From NCBI GenBank assembly GCA_949752745.1, contig OX457028.1, positions 26,761,392 to 26,825,391 on the forward strand: DNA of 64,000 nt, in the 5' to 3' direction. The notes below the pieces were generated by a model. It had not been told where the DNA came from and did not search any database. It saw only the letters and a list, made by a program, of their open reading frames with translations. Both the position numbers and the translations under genes were made by a program. The stretch is from Protula sp. h YS-2021. Its lineage: Eukaryota > Annelida > Polychaeta > Sabellida > Serpulidae. Shown one piece after another: positions 16,673 to 28,989 of the stretch (position 1 is the stretch's first letter; every line of letters begins with the position of its first letter).

Positions 16673-18290
16673 ATGACCTTTTTGGGACAGAAGAGGGACT
16701 TTGAGTTAGCTGGAGCTTATCCTACAAAAGAGAGACGGGAGAGAAATGTCTTAGCTATTCGGAACATCACTCCCCATCAACCCACGAAGCTTACCCGAAT
16801 CGAGTCTCTACTGGGACTACTAGTCGCTCACAAAAAGACAGTGCAACTGTGCAAACATCGCTACAGACGATTTCAAAGGCCAGTAAAATCAGTCGTAGCT
16901 CTGGGAAGGGAGAATCACAAGCTAGTGGTCATCTCCTTGAAAGTAATCAGAGGCCTGCGCTGCTTGATATCCCCAGAATGCCTATCCACGGTTTACCCAT
17001 TCAGGCTTCCCACTCCCGTGCTGTCAGTTCAGATAGACGCCTCGTCCAAAGGGTTGGATTTCTACTTCAAAGGAAAACTGTGGAAGGACACATGCCCTCC
17101 CTGGGCTTAAAATCCAAATATATAAATTATCTAGAACTGAGAGCTGCGTGGTTAGCAATCACTCAACAGCCCCTCAATCTCGAAAACAGGTCAGTAAATG
17201 TGATGCTGCACGACGTGGCTTATCTGCGGAAGCACAGAGGCACCCGTTCAGCCCAGGTAGCTCAGTTAACAGAGGAAATCCTCTGTCTAGCAAGAAGTCA
17301 TGGGATCTGGCTCTCAGCGTACCACATAGTTGGTTAACTAAATGCGATGGTAGACCTGGCCTCCAGATTGGACAGAGTGGTACAAACAGAGTGGTGCCTA
17401 AATCTAGACGCTCTTTTCAGTTAAAAGTAGATCGGTCCCCGTGGCTTCTCCCTACCTGAATCAGTTTGCTAATTCCCTAACCCACCAATTACTCAAATAT
17501 GCCCCCTGCCCAGCCTGGGAATAGACGCCCTCTAATATCAGTGGCCCCAGCAAGTGTTATATGCCTTCCCGCCATCCTAAAACATGTACTCCTCAGAGCC
17601 CTGGTGTTCCCAAGAAGCAGGCTCACTCTAATAGCGCCATGGCAACCAGAGGCTCCCTGGTTCATTCTACTGGGTTACGGTACAAAGTAGAGATGTGCCT
17701 TCAAATCCCTTGCCATCCTGAGCATCAACCACACTGGGAGCACATTCATCCCATCTCCATCTCCTAGACCTAAGGGTATGTTATCTATCCCCCTTTTGAA
17801 AGGGTTCTCAGATAGGGCAATAGAGAAAATGACTCAGGCACTTAAGCCCTCCGCAATTAAGATCTATTAACCACAGTTGAATAAGTTTTCGGGTTGAAAC
17901 GTAAAGCAAAAACTTAACCCATTCAAGGCTTCGTACGTGAATTTTTGAATTTCTTACATGATGAATTAGACCAAAGATTGTTTCTATAGAAGGTTATAGG
18001 TCAGTGATCGCACCAATGCTCAAACCAGTTTCGGTCTAAGAGCCAAGAGAGCACTCATCGATCTCCAAATTAATCAAACATTTTAAACTAGAGTCACCCT
18101 CGTCAAGGTCAATTGCACAATGGAACCTAGAGCTGGTTCTCCGGTTTTTGACCGATAGGGAAACCTTTAAATGAAATAACCATATCCCCCATACTGGCAA
18201 AATTCACCTTCCTTCTGGCTCCAGCGTCAGGAAAAAGAAGAGGGGAACTCCATGTATTGGAACAGGAGGTCTTTAAAGTAAATGACTACC
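16673..18290 (+). pseudogene. Decayed DIRS-like (tyrosine recombinase) retrotransposon
   Basis: Scattered frames match the order of DIRS/Ngaro-type elements. RNase H begins with QIDASSKG (about 17027), continues through LELRAAW, GTRSAQVAQLTEEIL and WLSAYHIVG (about 17330). After a frameshift, MVDLASRLDRVVQTEW follows (about 17350-17400). Next is LTLIAPWQPEAPWF (about 17620-17665). Tyrosine-recombinase-like APASGKRRGELHVLEQEVF appears near 18220-18275. Multiple frameshifts and stops show it is dead. Confidence 0.75.
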
Positions 18291-18299
18291 GGGACAGAG

Positions 18300-21200
18300 T
18301 AGGTGGAGATAAGCGAACCTTAGCTTTTGGTGGATAAGCAAACTGCGCTTTTACTCGTGAAAAAACGTTTTTCGAAATAAAACGAGAGTTTAACATTTAA
18401 TCTTTTCAATAAATGAGTTTAGATGATATTACAACTTAAGATGTCTCAAGTACTCAAAGACATTTATGTGATATTTATGTGATATCAGAAGTTTGACATA
18501 CTCCCCTCCCTGCTCTCCCACCCTCCCTTCCCCTACCACCCCTCCCCCATGTCCCTTCCTTGTTTTGAATTTTGTGTCATTAGTATGCAACCCTTTTTCA
18601 GGACGGGAAGAAGCAAACAACAGTGTTTTGGGACATCCCAAATAATATATAAAGTGACATTGTGTTTGCCGGTAACAACGACATACCATATTCCTTTGAG
18701 TCTATATAGTATTACAAGATATGTTTATACGTGAATCAACCACGTGGTTTGCATTTATTTTATTAATACTTTTTATGAATGTGTTAGGTACATGTTTATC
18801 TCATGTAAAAACACAGTGAGTGAATGGTAAAACAACGCTGACTTAATAAAAAAACAATTACTTTTATTTAACATTTCTACGATACAAGGACTTATACCTT
18901 TGTCACTGTTCTGAGGAACGGCTTTTATTTTACAGTAGAAGGCAGATCTGTTTGTGGGCTTTTCCAGCATTGTCAGATTTTTCAACTTTGTCAGATATCT
19001 CAATTTCCAATGCTCTCCGAACTTGCTTCAAACATTTTCTACATTGATATTTATGTTTCATTGTTCCTGGCCAAAATCTGCTGATATTGCAATGTTTAGT
19101 GGTAAAAAGTGATACTTTATACCGGAATGGTAACTTATGTTTACTCATCGATAAGTAAAAAGCAGTGAAAATGCGTCAGGCATTATAATTTATCATGGTT
19201 CTTGAAACAAATATTCCTTTTAACTTGCCAAATAAACAAACTTAATATTTTTTCTTTTGCAACAACCCTTATTCTGTTCAAAGTGGACGCAGACGGTATA
19301 GATTCTGCTTGTTGTTAACAGACCGCAATTATCCCTGTGTAAGAAAAATAGTTATAAGTTTTTCTATCGGTCTGCAGGCGCGTCTAGGCTTATCTCCAAA
19401 ACTGACAGTTTTTAGATTATTTCAATCTAGTGTATTTTCAACGCCATATCTAGACCGGATCTCCAAAACTATTCATGGGATTGCTTTGAAATTGCACACG
19501 CGAGTAGGGCACATGTTGAAGCTGCACAAAGTTGTATTAGTTTTGAAAATACAGTCTGGGCACTGTTTTTCATTGCGTATAAACGCTAAGTTTTACCATA
19601 TCTACTGTACTTCTAAGAATTTTTCATGAATTCTGTCGCATAATTGTAAAATTTTACATGCCGATAAAACAGATATAAAAGATTGCAACGTCGCATTTTC
19701 GTTGAGATTCATGAAAGTTGTGTTGAAACTGTCAAAACGGCAGAATTTTTGTTTTTATTTGGACTTTGGTTTCGTCCAGGCTGCATCCCCAAAACTGTTC
19801 GTTGAATTGTGTTAAAATCTCACCCAAATATAGAATATATATTGAAAATGTGCAGTCTTATATTTTTGTTCGATATTTTGCAACACTATTTTGACATTTT
19901 TAAAACACCGCGTTTTGATATTATTTTGTTTGCGTAATTAAACAGATCTTGACTGTGTGCAATGCCGTATTTTTGTTGAACTTCATAAAACGTTAGAACG
20001 AAGATTACCCCCCGAACATAAAGCAATAAAGATTTCATTTTGAAAAGTTTGTTGCTTTCTATTGATCTCAAACCTGTTTTATGTCAGAACTTGTAAAAAC
20101 TCCATTTATTATTCCACTTAATCACACTGAGCTTGTACACCATCTCTCTAACAGATTGAAACTGACATAAAATGAAGGAGGTTTGTTCTAATGTGTATTA
20201 AGTAATATTTAAAAAATCGAATTTAAGTGACGTTATGGTTACTCTTGTGATCTTATACGAAAACTAAACATATTTCTTCGTTTAATTGTTCTTTATTACC
20301 TTTGTAAAAGAAAACCAAATTTGTAATACTCAAAGCAAACTCACAAACTTGATTTAGTACTTACACCTTAGGCAGGTGAAATAAACATTATGAAAGTTCT
20401 GTCCCGGGGATCTTCTAGCCTGGCTACATTCTGTTCCTGGTTACATTCTGTCTTGGGTGCGTTCTGTCCTTTACTCGTCTGAAGCACTGCCCCACACAAT
20501 AAAACCTGTGTATTAAGGACACCTAACTAACCGAGCCTTTTTGTCCCTGATAGGGAGGTGTCCCTAAGAGACAGATAGAAGATTTGTGTAGGGATCAAAA
20601 CCAGAAATAATCAACCATAGTAAAACCTTAATAAAACGTTTATTTCTTTGTTTGTTTCTCATGCCTCTTTATACAATAAGGAGATATTACATAATAAATC
20701 TCTTTCTTTTGCAAAGTGTTTCCACTCTACGTTTTGTTAACACTAAACTTATCAGATGGTTGTCTTACAGTTTGTTCTTCACTACTTTTAATAATGTTCA
20801 CTTTTTTCTGAGAGCGACAATTCATTGCTTTTTTCTGCCTTCTATGCTTTAATTGCAATTACCTTTTGATTACTGGTATAGCCAAGAACTCGTCTTTTAT
20901 ACATATCGCTAAGACCTCGGAGAAGACATTCAAGCTCAGGGGCACCATAAATTCAAAGAGCAAGAGATGCCACTTTACTTTGGAAACTGACAACAAAATG
21001 TCACACATGCCACAAAACCCGCCCCTCTCCTCCCTACTGTCTAAGCCCATCCCACAAAACCCTTTCATTGTAGCTTGATACGGCATACTCTGACTTATAT
21101 TTATAATTTAGTTTACGATACACAAGACTGCTGTCCTTAATATACAGGCCGACTTCAGTGTAACACTTGACTTATGGACACAAAAATACTGGCCCTAGTC

Positions 21201-21460
21201 CTTAATACCCAGGCGTCGTTATTATACAGGTTTTCTCAATATGGAAGTCAATGAGATTTCAAAACAGTCTGGCGTGAACTGTCCCTTTTCCCCAGATGTC
21301 CCTAATATAAAGGGTGTCCTTAGGGCAGGTTACTCAAGAATAAAAACATAAAGGCAAATAAACCCCGAAGCTGTCGCTTATGTAAAGCTTAATTTTAGAA
21401 AGAAAGATAACAGTTTTACACGGTAATTTCAGTCTATTTGTGGGCCATCACGCTAAATGG
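18300..21460. other. No gene seen: AT-rich intergenic sequence
   Basis: Only short frames without recognisable motifs. Sequence at 20500-20600 and 21130-21320 repeats phrases such as GTGTCCCTAA and TTAATATACAGG and looks like remnants of an old inverted-repeat transposon. I see no exon with convincing splice sites and coding pattern. Confidence 0.5.
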
Positions 21461-21464
21461 TGTC

Positions 21465-22306
21465 CCGACAAAAAGATCGAGCCACAAAAGGTCGAAAGGG
21501 GTGAACGCGACAAAAAACAAAGGTTTATCAAATAATAAAAGATGCTCACTTATAAGTTGAAACGATTTATTTATTAAAAACAGATTAGTCTTACGTTCAA
21601 ACGTTATTAGTCATCTTTAAATAAAATAATTGTTCTCGCTCAGTACTCTAATCTCACGTCTAAACTACAATTATAGCTGAGCGAAATGCTTTTCCTCTTT
21701 AGTTATTGGGTTCCTCTTCTACTCAGCACCTTCCTGGTTTTTCGCGGTTGACGGGTTTCCAGCGAATATTGTGCCCCACCCCACGAAGAAACTCGTGTAT
21801 GGTCTTTCATTCTTCTGCACGGTCATTGTCCAGTGTGGCGAGTTGTTGTGGCAGCTTTTGATATTGACGTCGAACTCTTTTTTAGGACCATCGCCAATTC
21901 CATCTTGGGCAATTGTCTTCTTGTTTTATAGCGCAAATCAACACTCAGAGCAAATCAAGGTGAGCAAATCCAACAAGGTGGGAAAAAAGTGGATTATGAG
22001 TAAAAAAAAGCATTATGGCCATAAAATAAATGCAGATTGAAATGCAGTTTGAAGTAATCTCACACAGATCTCGTGAGATACAACTCTTGTCTTAATATAA
22101 TAATAGAAAAACTACGAACTTTTGATGCCATTGATTACAACATTATATTTTCAAAATAAAATTTTGAAATATTTTCCTCGACAATATGAAAGATAGCAAC
22201 AAAATCTCAACCTTTTGTCGCGTTTTCCAGTTTCAACCTTTTGTAGCTCGACCTTTTGTCGCTCGACCTTTTGTCGCTTGACCTTTTGTCGCTCGACCTT
22301 TTGTCA
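21465..22306. mobile_element. Probable MITE with GACAAAAGGTCGA-type inverted ends
   Basis: The left end (CGACAAAAAGATCGAG, CACAAAAGGTCGAAA, then AACGCGACAAAA) matches the reverse complement of the right end, where a 17-base unit CTCGACCTTTTGTCG is repeated about five times (22200-22306). The interior of about 700 bases has no supported gene. Confidence 0.5.
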
Positions 22307-23690
22307 TGGATCCCACTAAAAGTTCCCCCAGTCACTAATAGCTAGGTGTCCTTAATAAACAGGTCTTACAAGCAGATAAGTGTTGTTTTCCAGCAGACTA
22401 ACATAAACTGTCTCCAGTTTACATGTATCTAAAATATACAGGGTGCCCACAACACTGGGTTTACTGTAATATGCCTCAGGATTCTATTGACAGGATCTTT
22501 TTTAAAATTAAGAAAACTATCCGTGTTAAAAAACACAGCGATAAAAACAGTTCTCGCCGGCAACAGACATGACAGTAAAGTCATACGACCAAACTTTTTT
22601 CTGCTTTTCAGCCTTTCCTTCTTTTTTCTTGCCGATTCGGTCATTGGCTTTCCTTCCTCCCGGCGTTCCCTTATCATAACAACTCGCAAAAAACGGCCTT
22701 TTGATAAGAACACCTCTAAGTAAAACCATTTTTTGCAGTTCTGTAATCCCCTTTTATTATAAAATGATTTCTGCTGTACATTTTATAAGTAAGACTGTCA
22801 GAGTTGATTCCGATGGTTGTCTTTATTAGGAAAGCCCCTACCCAACTGTAATGCAGAGGTCCAGCTGGACCTTTAATCGGAGGTCCCTCCTCCCTGTAAT
22901 TCAGAGGCCCCACTATACTCTTATCCAGAGGTCCCATCCCCACTGTGATTCAGAAGTCCCAGTGTACCTTAATTCAGAGATCCCAGAGAATACAACAAAA
23001 CGACAAATAATTGCGGAAAAGTGAAAGACATTGAAACAGCAAAAATAGTAGATGCCTGTTTCAAGCCAAAGAAATGTTGCAATGAAACCAGTTGCAAAGC
23101 CAAGGAAGGGGCCCACTTGGTGTCTTATGTAATCACCACACCTGTTCAAAAATCGCGTAAAAGGGAGGAAGGGGAGGGGGTAATTTTGAGACCAGACACT
23201 CCGCGCGTAGTGCCAATTTCGTTTAAAAGGGGGTATTTTTCATTGAGTGCCCCGCGTTTCCCACAAAAAGGGAGATAATTTCAAAATTTCTCTCCATGTT
23301 TGGTTAAAAAGGGGTATTATTTCAAACTTATTCGCGTTTACGGGGTGTTTTACCAAATTCATGGACTTGCACCTCCCTGGGTTGTAAAGTACAAGAGAAC
23401 ATTTCTAAAAACAAATTCCAAAGCAAATTTTCTTTTGAGTAACAAAAAAACTGATAGAAGTAAGTCAGTTTGTCGAAGCCAAAGTATGCAAGACTATTTA
23501 TTCTTCGACAAATATATCATGTGCTGTCTGTGATCAAACTACGGAGGTGAACATGTGAAGTATGCTTAGGGAGATAAGAAAAAGGGGAAACACATTGTTG
23601 GCTTATTTAATCAGAGACTAATTTATAAATGAATCAATAAAAGACTGGCGAATATCCTTAACATATAAAAGTTTTTTTTTTTGTTTTTCC
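22307..23690. other. No gene seen: intergenic, with a short tandem repeat near 22.84-22.99 kb
   Basis: Units of about 30 bases containing CAGAGGTCCC or CAGAAGTCCC recur between 22850 and 22990. The frame at 23021-23278 and others here lack motifs and are considered chance. Confidence 0.4.
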
Positions 23691-26075
23691 CTTTATTCAC
23701 TTTATTAATATACAATATACAATACATAATTAAACTTGCATACATTAATTACGTACAAGCACATCATAACACTAAGTTTAAATTACCGCTGATTTTGTCC
23801 ATTTAAAAAGTTTTTTTTAAAATAAATAGTAAAAAGAAAAAGCCGAAATGAATAGAGAACCCTCTCCCCTGCCCCTTTATGTTTCCAGGCTCTCACCAGC
23901 ACCTATAACATCTCTCAGAAATACTGCTGAATAAAACGTTCACTTTTATGGCATAGTGATGTATAATTTCGGCAATTTTTATTGAAATTTTTCACCGAAA
24001 GCGATTGCTTATCAACATGTATTCTTTTGTGTATTTCATTCAGGATGACGAAGGGCGACACAAATTTGTTGTATCCTCGCATTATGCAAATGTAGCTTTT
24101 TATTACCATAAGCATTAGATTCAGGGCTGAATTCTCGACACCAAAGATGAATTCCATATGTGATATTACAATATTTTCTGTAGGGTTTATTGTTTTAAAA
24201 ATTTCTCGAATCCACTCTTTCGTTGTGGGACAGTCAAGTAATGCATGTATTAATGTATCTCTTGTTGAATTACACAAATGACATGTATCGTCTTCCTTTA
24301 TTTTCCACTTTTCCAAATTTGAGCCACAATTGATTACATTGTGCATAATTTTAAATTGTAACGCGAACAATTTTGGTTCTTTTACCGATCTTCTAGTGAG
24401 TGTTAAACTTCTATATACCACATCTTCTTGTACATTTAATTCATCACGCCATTTTATGATGGTTGCGGGCGGAGATTTAATAAGATTGATGAAATCACAA
24501 TCGAAATCCTTGCTTTTCGTGTTAGCTAAATTAACCCTTTTTCCACTTTTTAGTGTAAAATTGTAGCTGTTGAAGTTGATACTGGGTCTTGGAGTGGTCA
24601 AGGCATGGCTTATCAATGGGTGTTTTTCTATCGCATTTCTAACAGTACTGACCACTCCCATGTATCTAAGAAAGTTTACTTGTATATTGAATTTTGAAGA
24701 AAAGGCTTCAACAGACAACCACGAGCCGTCATCTGTTAACAGATCTTGTATGTACACCACCCCTTTTTCATACTACTCTTTAATAAATAGGCTTTGTTGT
24801 CCCACGACAATGAATTGATTGTTCCACAACACATATTCAGAGTTTTGATGGCGAATTATTTCAGTTGCGTATCGAATCATATTTTTGTAAAAGGCCGGAA
24901 TCGTAGGAAGACTATCAGCATGGTACTTACACCTTAGGAGGAACAATAGACCTTCCATGGGTTCGAAATATTGATGGGCAGTGTTTGTCCATCCAGTGCC
25001 TGAAACAATTCGCCCCAGCTAAGGCATTCTCAGAGCCTTCACTGTGCATTCTATATCTACCGCTCTGAGCCCCCCCCCCCCTCATTATACTGTCGAATAA
25101 TAACCGTGTGTTTTACTTTTGGGGGTTTAGATTTCCACAGAAAGGAGTTTATAGCTTGTTGTACATGTTTCGTTATTTCAGTATTAGCTTCGACAATAGA
25201 GAATGTATACACAAATTTTGACACGTCGAACGTTTATATAACTAGAATTTTACCACAAATACTTAATTCTCTTTGTCTGTGCTGATTAAGTAAAGCGGTT
25301 AAGTTTTTTACTTTATCATTAAATTTTTCTGCTTTTTTACCGACTCATTTCGTACGACATGTACTCCCAGCATATCGAAAGACCCCTTTACAACATTCAT
25401 ATTAAAAATGTTGTCATTTTTGTCCCTCCAGCATCCTCGATGAAAGATACAGCATTTCTCGGTGTTTAATTTCAGCTCTGAAAACTTTGAAAAAAACCGC
25501 GGATGGTTTCAATTAGCGTGTAAATGGATGGGAGAGTTCTTACCATGCATGTGCAGTCATCTGCAAATTGTTTAATTTTATGCATTTTGTTTCCTATATT
25601 TAATCCTATAATGTCATCATTTGCACGTATCATAATACCGAAAATTTCTGCACACATGATGAAAAGAAGACTTGACAGCGGGCAACCCTGGCGCATGCCA
25701 CGACGTAACTGAAACCATCGGTATTATAACCATTGTTGCTAACACAACTGAAAATATTGGTGTAGCAGCACTTTATCCATGCTATAAAATTGTTTCCTAG
25801 GTTAAACTTTCGCAATGTAGAAAATAGAAAGGGCCATTCTATTGCATTCTATTGAGTCAAAAGCCTTTTCAACATCCAGCTTTAACAGAAGGCCAGGTAG
25901 ATTGTAAGCATCATATATTGCTATAACATCTTCAACAAATCTAATATTTTCCCCTATATATCTCCGTTTTATAAACCCCGCTTGGTCTGAGTGAATAACT
26001 GTAGAGATGTGTTTTGCTAACCTTATAACATATAAAAGTTGGACCTCTCTCTCAAACAAACAAATCAAATAAAGC
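23690..26075 (-). pseudogene. L1/Tx1-like LINE remnant, truncated and frameshifted
   Basis: On the minus strand, reverse transcriptase pieces appear in order: QAGFIKRRYIGENIRF and LLLKLDVEKAFDSIE (25802-26068, motif A), RQGCPLSSLLFIMCAEIF (motif B) and KQFADDCT (motif C, 25472-25696). The C-terminal part follows: VLWNNQFIVVGQ (24773-24958), then a long intact frame (23915-24760) with QDLLTDDGSWLS and a zinc-knuckle-like CHLCNSTRDTLIHALLDC. Frames are broken between pieces and the 5' half is missing. A T-rich run near 23675 on the plus strand may be the poly-A tail. Confidence 0.82.
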
Positions 26076-26990
26076 TGCCATATTTAGACACAACAAAATA
26101 TTAGAAATATTAGCAAAAATATTTAAACATAACTGCTTAGTTTTCCTTTATGTAAAGAAGAAAGTGACCTAAAACTGTCAGTTTTGCTATGTCGATTCGA
26201 TCACAAATGAAGAAAGACGAAATGCACAGGTTATTACATTATGCTCAAAACACGAGTGAAGCGGCCAGCTGATCAACAACATTTGTGCTATAGCGCTGTG
26301 CCTGTCACACTCCAAAGAAAAGCAGTAATTCTAAACGGCATTGTGAGTATACAGATATCTGTGGACGGCGTATTGAATAAAAGCATATGTGTTCGTTGTC
26401 TTTAATGTCATGAACTTTTTGGTGGGCAGGAGGTGTTGCCAGGACATTTAGTTTAATGGCTTTTTAATTAAAAATTTTCCTTATGAAATGAAGTTAAAAT
26501 GAACACTAGAAGTGCCAAAATAACACAAATAGATACATAAGCTCATAGTGACGTCACATTTCAAAAAGTAGGTCACCAAATAATTCTTTGTGAAAAAGTA
26601 GTCTCATTACTTATTTGCTCAGAAGCTGTAAGTGCAACCGTTTTCGCGATATTTAGATTTAAAAATTTCATGGAGTGCTAAGACTGCGGCAATATAGGTA
26701 ACAAAACTATCAGGAGGTTTAAAATCACATGATCTGCTTAAGTGCTAAGTTTAATTTTCTTGGCTCCAACCATTTCGCAGGAGTTGTAGGGAAATGACGG
26801 AAAATGCCGTGGAAAAGGAAAAAGTAAGAACATTGCAGAATTATAACAATAACTCCTTGGGGGTTCATCCTAAGTGTAAACCATGCTAAAGGAAGATGCT
26901 TTTCCACCAAGCAATTCAGAGCTTGTCGAAGTACCACCGGCTTGAAAATTTGAATAGGAAAAACCACAATAGACACATCAGTAGCCACAG
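26076..26990. other. No gene seen: intergenic
   Basis: AT-rich sequence with only short frames and no recognisable motif on either strand. Confidence 0.45.
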
Positions 26991-26991
26991 C

Positions 26992-27052
26992 TCTCTGTGG
27001 CCCTGTGGTAATGTCTCTCGCTCTCTCAATAAATACTAGGTTCGAATCACAC
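26992..27052 (+). repeat. tRNA-derived SINE head (candidate)
   Basis: CCTGTGGTAATGTCTC resembles an A box and GGTTCGAATCAC, about 30 bases on, resembles a B box of a Pol III promoter. No clean cloverleaf forms, so this is not a working tRNA gene. Confidence 0.35.
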
Positions 27053-27340
27053 TCTAAAAAGCATTACATACAGGCATATGTTGATTTGCCCGCTAAAGTA
27101 ATTAATAATCAAGCTATCATGCCAATTTTATGCTTAGTAGTTTCGCAAAATGTATCAGCTTTGTATTCTGTCTTTGTCACTCGTTCAGCAATCGCAAAAC
27201 TGTGTATTTTAGTAATATCTAAATATCCCAGTATTTACCTGGATTCACAAGTCACTTGTGAAGGGATAACAAAAACCACAAAAAAAATAAAACCAACCTT
27301 TTGTAACTTTGATCAGTCCGAAAAGTCATCACTTATAATC

Positions 27341-28915
27341 AAAACTAGAACCTTATTTCGCTAGCGAAATGTTAAACACTTCACAAAAATTAAAACACAA
27401 AAATATTTCCTTCAATATTGAATAATATAAATATTTTACAACATGCATACAGTGTGTTATACAACTATGTACAGGGCTTATGGCACAGCGTGTATGCGGC
27501 TTATAATATTCTAAAAAATCGGACCACTGCCAAAAAAAGGTTCATAACTTAATACCAGCTAAATATATTAGCAAACAACACAGCTTGAATACGTCTTATA
27601 AGCCGAGTAGTGTTTGCTTTTTACTGACTTAAGGTTTGAGTGACTGATCAGGCATACGCTGTGTTATCTGTTTACGCAGTGAGAGCTCGCACAAAGCTAA
27701 CCAACTGTGTGGTGTTCTGTGCTTACGTTAAATGCTGCGCATTTACTTGCAGAAAATACACTCTCTTCACAAAGATACACTCTCTTCACAAAGAAAATGA
27801 AATCGAAGACGAAAATAAAGTGACGTGCACACGTTCAGATCAAGCCCTTCATAAGTCCCAAGTTTCATGGTCCTAGGGCCCATAGTGTCAGAGAAGAAGA
27901 AGACACAAAAAATCGGAAAAAGTGTCAAGAAGAAAAAAAGGACGAACGGCTGCTCGCACAAATTCATATAACCCTTGCAAGCTAAAAGCTTGTCAAGTGT
28001 TAAATACTTCCTTCATTGGGTTATTTCATGAATAATATATTACAACACAACTTGAATACGTCTTATAAGCTGAGTAGTGTTTGGTTTTTGTTGGTTTAAG
28101 GTTTTATTGACTGAGCAGGCATACGCCGTGTTATCTATTTACGCAGTGAGAGCTCGCATAAAGCTCAGCAACTGTGTTCTGTGATGTACGTTAAATGCTG
28201 TGCATTTTGCAAAAATAAACTCTTTTCACATGGCGTTTTAACAATGAAAACGAAATGGAAGACGAAAATAAAAAGTGACATGCAAACCTTCAGATCAAGC
28301 TCTTCATAAGTCCCAAGTTTCATGGTCCTAGGGCCCATAGTGTCAGAGAAGAAGAAGAAGAAGACACAAAAAAATCGAAAAAAAAACTGTCAAGAAGAAA
28401 AACTAGAACCTTATTTCGCTAGCGAAATGCTAAACACTTGCAAAAATGCAAAAATGCTTCCTTCAATGAGTTAATTCTTGAATAATATTTTGCGAACGAC
28501 ACAGCTTGAATACGTTTTATAAGCCGAATAGTGTTTGGCTTTTGTTGGCTTAAGGTTTTATTGACTGAGCAGGCTATACGCAGTGTTATTTATTTACACA
28601 GTGAGAGCTCGCACAAAGCTCAGCAACTGTGTTCTGTGATGTACTTTAAATGCACTGTATTTACTTGCAGAAAATCCACTCTTTTCACACGGCGTTTCAA
28701 CAAAGAAAACGAAATCGAAGACGAAAATAAAAAATGACATGCACACGTTCAGATCAAGCTCTTCATAAGTGCCAAGTGTCATATTCCTAGGGCCCATAGT
28801 GTCAGAGAAGAAGACACAAAAAATCGGGAAAAGTGTCAAGAAGAAAAAAAGGACGAACGGCTGCTCGCACAAATTCATATAACCTTTGCAAGCCAAAGGC
28901 TTGTCAAGTGTTAAT
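27341..28915 (+). repeat. Three tandem copies of an about 455-465-bp interspersed repeat
   Basis: Copies begin near 27575, 28043 and 28498 with ACACAGCTTGAATACG, and each contains GTGAGAGCTCGCACAAAGCT, CATAGTGTCAGAGAAGAAG and (two of three) GGACGAACGGCTGCTCGC. A box AAAACTAGAACCTTATTTCG followed by GCGAAATG occurs at 27341 and 28399. Small frames inside are not genes. A fourth copy lies inverted at 33.23 kb. Confidence 0.8.
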
Positions 28916-28989
28916 GATATATATAAGGTAATTACATCTGATAATATTGACAAGACAGGTGCACTTGTGAGTCAGGTCTTAACTCGGAA

